NCBI GenBank assembly: GCA_021234155.1
Contig: JAJEKV010000050.1
Coordinates: forward strand, 5,727,199 to 5,791,198
Origin: Isoetes taiwanensis
Taxonomy: Eukaryota; Streptophyta; Lycopodiopsida; Isoetales; Isoetaceae
Length of the DNA: 64,000 nucleotides
Reading direction: 5' to 3'
This document shows, piece after piece, positions 49,745-59,018 of this stretch. Made by a program: the position numbers and the translations under genes. The notes beneath the pieces are model-generated. The model saw only the letters and a list, made by a program, of their open reading frames with translations. It was not told where the DNA came from and did not search any database. The first letter of the stretch is position 1. Each line of letters begins with the position of its first letter.

Positions 49745-50075
49745 AGATCTTCAAGAACTTCAAAGATCAACAAAGATCTTCATTTGCTTGTTCTTCATCA
49801 ACGCTTACTTGAACATCTACATTTGCAAAACAAGAGAACTTTCTCCCCGCATTGCACTCCTCAACCTGGTCTTTATGCCAATTGCGTGAACCTTTTTGTA
49901 CAATGTTGTTCATAATATTCTTCCAATCGCTCTCAACAACACGTGAACGCTTTTATCCTTCTTTTTGTTGCCCCTTACTAATCAATTACGTAACTTTGCT
50001 ACTTAGAACACAAATCAATTTAAATGAGATTAAATTAATTAAAACACAAATAAGAAGTATCAAAGTCTTACCTTT

Positions 50076-50564
50076 CGCAAAGCTTCTATGTGCTTTGCTT
50101 ATCGGACTTGATGACACTTGAGCTGATGCAGTAGAACCAACATTTTTTGGTGACTCAGAAACAGGTGAAGCCACAGATGCCACAGGTGCTTTATTAAATA
50201 ATAAAGCAGGTGAAGCCACAAGTGTGACAACATTGGAAAACTTATCAGGTGAAGCAAATGCACTACTAGTGCCTACCTCAAATGCACTCGCCTCAACTGC
50301 AAGTCTTCTTCACACCGCAGAACCTCTAGACCAAGTTCCACAAATACTTCCTCGAACTTCCTTCAAACACCTGAAGCATGTCTTCTTCTCATACAAAAGC
50401 ATGCAGCATGCCAAGTGATAGACATGTTCACATGATAATGCCATACTCAATTTATATTTTGGATTGAAGACCAATCCACATGCAGCACATGCATCTTCCA
50501 TGAAACCAGGCAACCTGCTTTTCATAGTTATGATAGACATTTTTGGTATATCTGAGTCCATCAA
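50076..50564 (-). pseudogene. RING-H2 finger and Ala/Ser/Pro-rich exon
   Basis: The 84-codon frame 50564-50310 contains DACAACGLVFNPKYK, then SCEHVYHLACCM, then KTCFRCLKEV. Spacing is C-x2-C-x15-C-x-H-x2-H-x2-C-x9-C-x2-C, the C3H2C3 order of a RING-H2 domain; such domains usually recruit E2 enzymes for ubiquitin transfer. After a frame change the exon runs through EVGTSSAFASPDKFSNVV and a SPVSESPKNVGS stretch to a clear donor, GCGAAAG|GTAAGA, at about 50073. The left copy is truncated before the RING, so there is no second version to compare. Confidence 0.62.
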
Positions 50565-50582
50565 ATGTCTACTAGCTTCTAA

Positions 50583-51195
50583 TCAATTCCTGCTTTCCTG
50601 TAATCTGAATTCCAGTGAAGTTTTTAATCTTTCCTTCTTTTCCTTCTCCTGTAATGCTTCAACACTAACCTTTGGAAGGCAAGCCTCCAGTTTAGAGCAA
50701 AAATATACTTCACCACTTATTTTTTGCTTTAACTCTTCCATCTGCTTCAAGTCTCCATCATTCTTGTCTGCTTTGGCATTCAAAGCAGACAACTCATTCT
50801 CCATTCTTGCTATCTCGTTCCTTCCATGCTCAATCATCCTCTCTTCCCTTGCTAAAAGAGTTCTTATCTACCTCAATGGTACTAATTATTTTTACCAGAT
50901 CAGTTGTACATTTGTCTAAATCTGTTTCCAACTTACTAACCTCCTCTTCAATCAAAGAAATGTTGAAACTTAAATTGGAAACAGAAAACTTAGAAGACTG
51001 ACCTGCTTTCCCCTTAAATTCAAGTTGAGGTGTTGATCTGCCTGAAGCTAGAGGTGTACTTTGGCATGAAGGAACTGTAGGTTTGATCCTTTTAACATCT
51101 TCTTTTCTAACATCAATGTCATCCCTTTTTCTCCTGGACCAAACATTGACATGTTTCTTGTAAGCATCCCACCCGACTACAGTTTTCCCATGCAA
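50583..51195 (-). pseudogene. Coiled-coil region of the accessory gene
   Basis: Two overlapping frames. 51195-50830 has a basic DAYKKHVNVWSRRKRDDIDV block, a Ser/Thr/Pro linker and SLIEEEVSKLETDLDKCTTD with heptad spacing. 50837-50583 continues with RNEIARMENELSALNAKADK and LKQMEELKQKISGEV, again coiled-coil in character. A stop and frame change at about 50840 separate them. It is immediately upstream of the RING-H2 finger in the same orientation, so they likely formed one protein. Confidence 0.55.
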
Positions 51196-51556
51196 ATGAT
51201 AATGCTACTAGCTTCCTCAATTCATTATTCGGGACACCTCCATCTCCATACAAGAAATCGATCAAGCCGTCCAATTTCTGCTTCAAATGAGGGCGAACAA
51301 AGTAGATTTTGATTTTGCCTTTTTCGAATGGATCAGACCAAACACTGTTCCAGTCATCTGCAGTGACATTTTCCGCCAGCCATTTCAGCTTTTGCTGTGG
51401 GATGATTCCTTCACCAGCAATGAGAAAAGAAGATACTTTAAAAAAAAGCAGCAACAAACAAAGAAGTCGGAGCAAGCGCCTTGAAGAGGATGCTTCAATT
51501 TGCAAAATGCAGGAATCGAAGTGCAATCGGGGAGCAATCTGGCCTGTACAATTCAA
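51119..51556 (-). pseudogene. N-terminal part of the accessory gene
   Basis: The frame has a hydrophobic Leu-rich run (LLRLLCLLLLFFKVSSFL) that may be intron sequence read through, then GIIPQQKLKWLAENVTADDW, SDPFEKGKIKIYFVRP and KLDGLIDFLYGDGGVPNNEL. The frame for the following LRKLVALSF passes by a one-base shift into the coiled-coil frame. No domain is recognised. It starts about 160 bp inside the right TIR, so it would be driven from that end of the transposon. Confidence 0.5.
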
Positions 51557-51687
51557 TTAATAACAATGGGCGCGAATAATTACAGCTCTGACAATCAAAA
51601 TCATTGTTCGCGAAAAGGCGCGCGGAAATCGAAAAGGTGCGTCGGGCGCTGCTTAACGTGCTTTCTCCGCTTTTGCTTGTCGCGCTT

Positions 51688-51716
51688 TTTTGTACCCCAA
51701 TATCTAACTTAGACCC
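51688..51716. repeat. Right TIR of the right copy
   Basis: 29 bp ending AACTTAGACCC, the reverse complement of the left TIR with one mismatch. The sequence just inside (CGCGCTTTT..) differs from the left end, so the TIR proper is about 29 bp. Confidence 0.9.
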
Positions 51717-51733
51717 TTTTATGTTTTCTGCTG

Positions 51734-52143
51734 CTTTGACTTTTATGTATTTTGGGCATGTGGGACATGAAGTGACATTGCTTTTTAATTTTGATATATT
51801 TCTTGGTGGTCTACGTATGTGGCACGTATGGGGAGCATGTTTGTGTACAGGGGTGTGAGGTGGAAATTCCAAGAGCGTTGATCTAGCATATTCTACACAT
51901 CATGCCTCCCTTATGCCTATATGTGTTAATGCTTATATGTGTTAATGTTTTTTTGTATTCATTAGATGAAGGTATGATCTCTAGAATATGCCAGATCGAG
52001 GCTCGTGGAATTTACACCTCACACCCATGTACATTAATATGCTCCCCATATGATCCATATACGCAGATCACGAAGAAATACATGACAACTAAAAACCAAT
52101 ATTACTTCACCTCCCTTATGCTGAAAGTACATGAAAGTCAAAG
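51734..52143. repeat. Foldback (MITE-like) element, ~160 bp arms
   Basis: The arm 51734-51893 pairs with 51984-52143. Matching wording includes CTTTGACTTT-ATGTA, GGGGAGCAT, GGGTGTGAGGTG-AAATTCC and GATCT-GCATATTC read on opposite strands. Identity is roughly three quarters. The 90 bp loop has no coding. The element begins 18 bp beyond the transposon's right TIR. No gene is seen to 52500. Confidence 0.75.
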
Positions 52144-52517
52144 TATGACAAACCATAAATGCTGTGCTTATGCATATGAGTACGTGCAAAGGAGGCAAAC
52201 GAAAGTCCAATTGCTGACTAAAACTGAAAGTTACAGAAAGTATGAATGAAACAGACACAAAATATGTATGCAAATAAAACATGGCTCATATATTACAATG
52301 TTCAAAGCAGGTGTACAACTGAAGTACATAGCCGCATGCATGTGAACTGTTCAACAAGCATGACTGCACAGCATGCTATAGCACGAAAATGAACATCCAA
52401 AAGAGGATCCGCCATCACCTCGGAGCCTCACTTACAAAAGAAATGCATGAGAAAGCCACCTGTCCAAACCTAGCTTGCAAAAACAACTGTACAATAGCAT
52501 CTTCAGCAAAATGGAGA

Positions 52518-53160
52518 CTAAGCTTGCATAGTTCGAAAGGACGTCCTGGCAAGGCGCTTCATTGCATTCAAGTGCCTTATGAGCGTGGCCCTCATGAGAT
52601 TCATGTAGCCTTGAAACACTCTGCGCTGCTTCAGCGATATCTTCAAGTCATCCATGTCTAAGCAATGCAAAGCCTCATCAAGGCGCTGTAAGGTATTCCC
52701 AAGAGCTGTCTTCGATTCACGAATGGACATCATTGTCTCTTTAGCTAGCAACTCCACATCCACGTGCAAATGAAAAGCACTCTGACCTGCCATCAGCACC
52801 AACATGCGCATCTGCAATGCGCTCTTCATCAGAATAAGTGTCAAGATTCACGACCGGGCTGAAAGTTGCATTTGCATCTGCTACTCCTTCAGGCTTCTCT
52901 AACTCTCTACGACCTCCTACAAGAAACATGAAATATATACATAAGCAGTAATTTTGAAAATGAGCTACATAGCAGCAAAAGTGCAATCCTCCACACCCAC
53001 GGGTATGAAACCATCCCATGTGCTGCGGTTTTGCACATCTACAGGTTGTGGGCACTCCTCCCCATCATCCAACTCTTCATCACTGTCCATATCACAACTA
53101 TTCGCCTCACCAAGATTGACATCAGCATGAGCATCCCAGTTTCCCTTAATCCCCCATTTC
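52518..53160 (-). pseudogene. Unrecognised gene remnant, two exons
   Basis: A first exon at about 53150-52985 reads GNWDAHADVNLGEANSCDMD and EECPQPVDVQNRSTWDGFIP in one frame. A second exon begins after TTTCTTGTAG at about 52919 and reads RRELEKPEGVADANATFSPV, NLDTYSDEERIADAHVGADG, then after a one-base frame change LLAKETMMSIRESKTALGNT and LDEALHCLDMDDLKISLKQR to a stop at 52518. The mixture is acidic then helical. No family is recognised. It could be the C-terminal part of a transposon-linked or host gene. Confidence 0.5.
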
Positions 53161-53177
53161 CATTAAGGGGGGTAGAG

Positions 53178-53290
53178 ACCTCAAAGGCTATTTATTGTAG
53201 TATGCTCCTAGATAGAGCCCAGGGATCTAAAGTTATTGCTCCACGTGCACAAGAGCCCACCGGTCATAGATGCTATGGTGTTGGCAACAC
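53178..53290 (+). repeat. Dispersed direct repeat, copy 1
   Basis: GGCTATTTATTGTAGT, a short gap, TAGATAGAGCCCA and later GTCATAGATGCTA are shared in order with 55849-55925. It may mark two LTR remnants of one family. Up to about 54200 there is no supported gene. Confidence 0.6.
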
Positions 53291-54208
53291 CCATGATCCA
53301 TTGAAAGGAACTTCTGGCTTGAAGTGGGGTGGGGTCTTGAATGTTTAACATAAAGGCTCTTGAGACTCCTACATATGGAGTTTGGCCTAGACAAGCTTTG
53401 GTCAAGAGTGAGAGGGCTTGTAATGGGTCCAGCACCATACAGGGTGTAGAGGTGACCCTTTGAATGGGGCACCTTTGCACTTTGAGTAGATGTTATGATG
53501 GTTTTACCAAAATCCTTGAGGTGCGGATGCGGGGGTTTGCATCTTTGTATTCTTTGAGCTCACCCATGGAACCACTTGTGATTGGGGAAGGGGACGCGTC
53601 CCATCCTAGGTCTTTTTTCCTCATCGTTTCGGGCTTCATGAGCCATTCGGAGTAGGCTGAATAGGAGATGGCCCATTGCGATCCTCCCAGGGGAAGGCTA
53701 TAGCGAAGATCCCCATAGCGTGATTTGACCCATGCGCAAAGTGTGCATGTTGAGGGGCGGATGGAGTGGACAACCCTAGCCAATGTTCTATGCCCAAGGA
53801 TGTCAAGGTTCATCTCCTGCCCTTTGATCTCTTGAGGCCTAGCCGTCGGTCGATCCTCAATGGAGTTTGAACGGGGTAGAACCATGGGTTTGGGGTGTTT
53901 TCTTAGGTTTAGATGCATATTCTTTGCCGCTGGTATTTGATGGATATGCCTGCTCTATGCCTTCGTGGTGGTTATTTATACGCCGGAGCCGCGCTGTGGC
54001 TAACCCTTGTATTCACGAAGCAATGGTAGGAGCCCCATTGAAGGCGTGGGCGAATGACCATTTCGTGTCCTTCTTCGGGCATCATATTATAGATGGCCCG
54101 AAATAGACGGGAGCCCCACGCCATGGCGAGTTGGTCGCCATGGGAGGGAAAGTCTTCCATGTAATCCTACGTCCAGGGTCGTATATGTTCGTGGAGCGCC
54201 ACAGTGGT

Positions 54209-54222
54209 ATCCCGAGCCGTGA
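54209..54222 (+). other. Possible degenerate tRNA-Met primer-binding site
   Basis: GCGCCACAG is followed by TGGTATCCCGAGCC, two bases from the plant LTR-element PBS and preceded by an ACAG LTR end like the others in this window. The upstream 5' LTR cannot be delimited. Confidence 0.35.
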
Positions 54223-54249
54223 TTTCGGTTTGCATTCGAAATCATAGCA

Positions 54250-56390
54250 CTGACCAAACCCTAACTCGCTAGTTAGGGTAGTTAGGAGAGAGAATTAAGC
54301 AAGAGTGATTGTTTAAGTCTTTCATGTTTGAATATGGTGCTAGGTTAAGGTAATAGATCTGTAATTTCTAAGGAAGTCTAGGCTGCCAGGAGGACCCAAG
54401 TTTCGAGGAGCTATAACTTTTGTAGGTAGCTCCGGATGAAGGGTAAAAAACGGCTCCAATGGATCGGGCACCTCTCAAATACCTAGGGGCACGCGTCCGA
54501 GGCAAAAGCGGATAGCGGGCCCCGAAAAACAAAAAAGGCACCGAGGTATCCGGCGTTTCTTTTCGAAATAAAAGCAGCTGTTATAAACATCCGGGCGCCC
54601 CATACACGGTCGGCGTGTATTTTATACTGGCTTTTGTTGTTTGAAATTTAAAAAAAAATTTAAATTTTTAATAAAAAGTCAAAAGTTAAAATTTGAATTT
54701 TTGAAGTGTCTTTTAGTGTGTTCTTTTCTTTTGCCTTTTTTTTCATCATAGCCCGGACCTAAGCTCCACATCCGCCATAGGCCTCGGCGTCTTCCTTGCA
54801 CCGCCCCTACCCGTTGCCCTCGATTACCCGCCATCGCCGTCCCGCCTTGCTGGCGCCTCCTTTCTCCTTTCTCCCTTGTTGTCCCTATAAAGTGCGACAT
54901 GCAGCTTCAAAGGCCTAGTAGAAACCCGAATATATATCGGTTGTTTCTTCGTCTTAGTCGAGCATCTTCTTTGAGGAAGACCCTATGATAGATACCATTC
55001 TTAACCTTTTTGTCAAGCACTTTGTGAGGGCGGCCAGTCCCCTACCCTATCTTCCACTTCAACGGCGCTTCCTCCTCAAGTTGAATGAAGTCGAGGATTA
55101 CACTCGTGGAGCGCGGACCGTGCATGGGCCGTGGTTAAGTTTTATTCCTCGCCCAGGGACCAGGATGAAGACCCTGTGGAGCTTAGTCCGAAGCTAAGCT
55201 CAGAGGATCATGCATCTGGCGGAACTAGAAGAAACTTACACCAAATAGTATAAGGCTCCACATCGGACCTAAGGATGGATACGCTTTTACTATTTGGGGA
55301 ACCTAGGTGTACTTACCTACGGTGAATACTTTAACCTTCCCATTTTCTTGGAATAAAGCCTCAATAGTTTCATTTTTTGAAAATGTCCCTTAATTATGGT
55401 TTCAATGGTGCCATCTAGAATCCATCCAAGAAGATATATGGCTAATTGGGGTCAATAGGTGGTATCATCCCGAGATTGGCCGGCTCACCTCAAGTGCGTT
55501 TGGAGAGAGGCTAGGGCTGAACCGAGCGGCCCTCCTAAAGGAATTGGAAGACTCCCATGCCCGGCAAAGTGAGCACAAGATCAAGAAGGAGGAGCAGCTA
55601 GGCCATGGGCGGATAATTATGGTGGGAGAATTTTGATGATAGTGGCCGGGACCTTGGGTGCGGCTCCGAGCGTCGAATCCTATTCAAACCACTGTTGATG
55701 TAAACCAAGCCGCTAACCCCCTTTTGATTGTAAAGGTAGGTTCTCTATAGACTGAAAAGAACCAAATCTACGGACGGTTTGGTGGGGTGAATTAGCCAAG
55801 ACCGGTTGAAATGGGGATGCTACGGGGGTAGAAGACCTGAGGCTATTTATTGTAGTTGATCGTAGATAGAGCCCAAAGCATCCCGGCTGGGAGGTAAATC
55901 CATTCCCACCGTCATAGATGCTACCCTTTTCGGGCGGAAGCACCCATAAGGTTCGACCAGGCACGGAAGCTCTTCGGGGAGATACGCAAGTATAGAAGAC
56001 TACCGAGCCGATGATCCGAGTCGGCTTCCCTTCCGGTTGATTTCGTGCGAGAGGGCCAGAATTCAAGACCGACTTGCGGTTTCAAGCCTTTATGTCCTTG
56101 CATTACAAGAGATTTAGGGCGAGGCATACCTGATTGAGCTTTTGGCGGCGCCAACTTGTGTGCCATACATGGAAGGCGGGTTACTATTATGCCCAAGGAC
56201 CTTCACTTGGCACGAAGGATCGGGGATCTGAAGATGATTAGGGCGCCAGTATTCTAGTTGTATAAATTTTGTAATTTTCGATGTACTAGCCCCATTTTGG
56301 GTTTTTGAATACAAAAATATATATTTTGAAAAAAATATATAGGGGCGGAAAAAGGGACAACCCTAGCCCCTTTTGTTTTCTGCCTCCCAA
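54250..56390. other. No supported gene; LTR-element-like noncoding DNA
   Basis: Contains a short frame 54985-55197 preceded at about 54890 by a CTATAAAG stretch, without recognisable domain, and the second copy of the 53.2 kb repeat at 55849-55925. The rest shows no coding pattern. Confidence 0.45.
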
Positions 56391-56399
56391 CGCCATGTC

Positions 56400-57280
56400 A
56401 AGCCCCATTTTGGGCACGTCTTCTCTCTTCTATCTCTTCCCTCTCTCCTTTCTTCTCTCTCCTCTCTCTTCCCTCATCTCCCTCTATCTCTCTTTCTCTC
56501 TTCTCTCTCCTCCCTCCTCTCCTTCTCTCTCCTCTCTCTTTGTCTCTTTGGATATTCTCTTCCCGGGTGGTTATTTCTCTCTTTATCTCTCTCTCTCCCC
56601 CTATTCTCTCTCCCCCCCTATCTCTTCTCTTGAAGGCCTTTTTCTCCTCTCTCCTCTCTCCTCTCTTCCCTCATCTCTCTCTCCTCTCTTCTCTCTATCT
56701 TCTCTCTCTCCATGGGAGGGGAAAGTCTCCCCTTTATGTCTTCTCTCTCTCTCTCTTGATATCCCCTCTATCTCCCATAGTCTCATCTTTCTCTCTCCTT
56801 TTTCGTTTCTCGAAATCCTCTCTCTCTCTATTTCTCTCCTCTCTCATCCCTCTCTTGTCTCTCTTCTCCCTCCTCTTTATTCTATCTCTTGATTGTTCTC
56901 TCCTCTCTCTTGCCTGAATTGGTTCTCTCTCTTCTCTCTACTCTAGACCTCTCTCTTCTCTCCCGAAGTCTCTCCTCGCTCCTCTCTCCTCTTTTTCGGG
57001 AGGGAGCCATCTCTTTTCTGTAGGTCTCTCGATCCCCCCTTTTAAAACGGCTCAATCCTCGGGCACTCTCTCTATCTTTACTCTCTCTCCTCTCTCTCTT
57101 CTCTTTCCTCTCTCCGAAAACTCTCTTCCCTCTAGGTATCTTTCCTCTCTCTCTTCTCTCTCTTCTCTCTCTCTCCTCTCTCCCTCGGGCCCTCTTTCTC
57201 TCCTCTTTTTTCTCTCGCCCTCTCTCTCTCTCTCTCTCCCCCCTTTTTTCCTTTCTCTCCTATTTTTCGCTCTCCAAAGT
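56400..57280 (+). repeat. ~870 bp polypyrimidine (CTCTCT-rich) tract
   Basis: Almost unbroken C/T sequence dominated by TCTC and CTCTCTTCTCTC, with rare purine islands such as CATGGGAGGGG. Three overlapping open frames rich in Ser, Leu and Pro are consequences of the composition. A mirror-symmetric pyrimidine tract of this length can form triplex DNA; nothing shows that it does. Confidence 0.9.
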
Positions 57281-57289
57281 TCAAAAGTT

Positions 57290-58590
57290 AAACTTTTGAA
57301 TTTTTAGACTACTATACTTTCTATTTTTAGGCTGAGATGCTTACCCTAGAGTATTTGAAACATTCTAGGACATTCTATTTGAGTTTTTACAAAGTTTAAG
57401 CAAACTTTCTATTTTTAGACTGAAACTTTCTATTTTTAGACTGAGGTGCTTACCTTTAAGCATTTGCAACATTCCAGAACATTCTATTTTGAGCATTTGC
57501 CAAGTTTCAAAAAACTTCCTATTTTTGGATTGAGGTGCTTACCCATCAGCATCTGCAACATTCCATAACATTCTATTTTGAGCATTTGCAAAGTTTCAAA
57601 AACTTTCTATTTTTAGACGAAACTTTCTATTTCTAGACTGAGGTGCTTACCCATGAGCATCTGGAACATTCCAGATGCAAGGTTTCAAGAAACTTTCTAC
57701 TTTTAGACTGAGGTGCTTCTAGAGCATAGGTGGTTGCCCTATAGCATTTGGAACATTCTAGAACATTCTATTTTGAGTTTTTGTAAAGTTTTAGCAAACT
57801 TTTTCGTTTTTAGACTACCGTACTTCCTATTTTTAGTCTATTTGAGTTTTTACAAAGTTTAAGCAAACTTTCTATTTTTAGACTAAAACTTTCTATTTTT
57901 AGACTGAGGTGCTTACCTTTGAGCATCTGCAACATTCCAGAACATTCTATTTTGAGCATTTGCAAAGTTTCAAAAAACTTTCTATCTTTGGATTAAGGTG
58001 TTTATCCATGAGCATCTGCAACATTCCAGAACATTCTATTTTGAGCATTTGCAAAATCTCACAAAACTTTCTATTTTTAGACTGAAACTTTCTATTTTTA
58101 GACTAAAACTTTCTATTTTTAGACTGAGGAGCTTACCCATGAGCACCTGGAACATTCCACAAAAGTTTCAAAAAACATTCTATTTTTAGACTGAGGTGCT
58201 TACCCATGAGCATCTAGAACATTCCACAACATTCTATTTTGAGCATTTGCAAAATTTCAAAAAACTTTCTATTTTTAGACTGAAACTTTCTATTTTTAGA
58301 CTGAGGTGCTTACCCATGAGCAACTGGAACATTCCAGAACATTCTATTTTGAACATTTGCAAAGTTTCAAAAACCTTCTATTTTAGACTGAAACTTTCTA
58401 TTTTTAGACTGAGGTGCTTACCCATGAGCACCTGGAACATTCCACAACATTCTATTTTGAGCATTTGCAAAGTTTCAAAAAACTTCTATTTTTAGACTGA
58501 GACTTTCTATTTTTAGGCTGAGGTGCTTACTCATGAGCATCTGGAACATTCTAGGACATTCCAAAAGGTTCTAGAACATTCTAGAACATC
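57290..58590 (+). repeat. Minisatellite of ~12 units carrying heat-shock-element motifs
   Basis: Units of about 65-125 bp repeat the order CTTTCTATTTTTAGACTGA, GGTGCTTACCCATGAGCATC, GGAACATTCCAGAACATTC, TATTTTGAGCATTTGCAAAG. Perfect four-box alternations of GAA and TTC with two-base gaps occur at 57751-57768, 58327-58344 and 58569-58586. Perfect three-box versions occur at 57935-57947 and 58024-58036, and several other units have one mismatch. That spacing is the heat-shock-factor binding consensus. The array also has internal doublets of the TTTCTATTTTTAGACTGA block. Confidence 0.85.
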
Positions 58591-58659
58591 CTAGAGTATC
58601 CTTGAATTAATTAGGCCCAGCCTTAACTAAGCATGGAGTTCCTATTATTTTAAGAAAAG

Positions 58660-58905
58660 ACTGGTTGGTCTAGTGGTAAGGGTGGGGGGTTTGGGGGGCA
58701 ATGTCCAGGGTTCAAGTCCGTGGTAAACCAAAAAAATTTTGTCCACCAAACTTGGGAGCTTTTGAGGGGCCAAGGCCCACGGACGGCCGAGATCAAGCCA
58801 CGTGGCGCATCCTCCACCGTCGGATGGGCGTGGAAGTCAGACAGACCGACTCACTCACTCACTTACGGACGCTATTTCTTTATTATATTAGATATTATTA
58901 AATAA
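58660..58905 (+). mobile_element. tRNA-derived SINE
   Basis: TGGTCTAGTGG at about 58669 matches the RNA polymerase III A box (TRGYNNARNNG) and GGTTCAAGTCC at about 58710 matches the B box (GGTTCRANNCC), at tRNA-like spacing. A non-tRNA body follows (ACGGACGGCCGAGATCAAGC, then ACTCACTCACTTACGGACG) and an AT-rich tail from 58870. No clean target duplication was found. A free-standing tRNA gene is unlikely because the acceptor ends do not pair. Confidence 0.7.
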
Positions 58906-58947
58906 ATAATAATTTTAATAATAATTTTGGGGAAACGTGCCAAAAAG

Positions 58948-58954
58948 TATAAAA
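58948..58954 (+). promoter_or_regulatory. TATA box upstream of an unrecognised coding region
   Basis: TATAAAA followed by a C/T-rich stretch, 65 bp before the ATG at 59019. Spacing suits a plant core promoter. The heat-shock-element array ends 360 bp upstream, with the SINE between. Confidence 0.5.
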
Positions 58955-59018
58955 CCCCTTTTTGGCCATTAGGGTTTCATTTTTTTTCTTCTTGTCCTCC
59001 TTTGCGCCTTCACTCCTC

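Larger units (their letters stand above)
44644..51716 (+). mobile_element. TIR DNA transposon, right copy, both ends present (7073 bp)
   Basis: The left end reads GGGTTTAAGTTAGATATTGG and the right end, on the minus strand, GGGTCTAAGTTAGATATTGG; both continue GGGTACAAAA or equivalent, giving a 29 bp TIR with one mismatch. Inside are a transposase gene on the plus strand (44857-47908) and an accessory gene region on the minus strand (51556-48644), convergent. No target-site duplication is evident (left flank CACCATA, right flank TTTTATG), which fits an inverted duplication or later rearrangement. The superfamily could not be assigned. Confidence 0.85.

Noticed and set aside
38875-50370. The near-palindrome as an assembly error
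   Set aside because: The arms differ in length, indels and frame breaks, and the right arm extends to a TIR the left arm lacks; a collapsed or mirrored contig would be nearly identical. Long reads would settle it.
50224-50418. Frame beginning TTLENLSGEANALLVPTSNA on the plus strand, repeated at 39032-38781 on the minus strand
   Set aside because: It is conserved between the arms only because the DNA is duplicated; the RING/linker exon with a good splice donor is on the other strand.
56305-56917. Open frames of 86-195 codons rich in Ser, Leu and Pro
   Set aside because: They follow directly from the CT-rich repeat; three frames are open at once and none has a domain.
58660-58735. A functional tRNA gene
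   Set aside because: A and B boxes are present but the ends do not pair and a non-tRNA body follows, so a SINE fits better.
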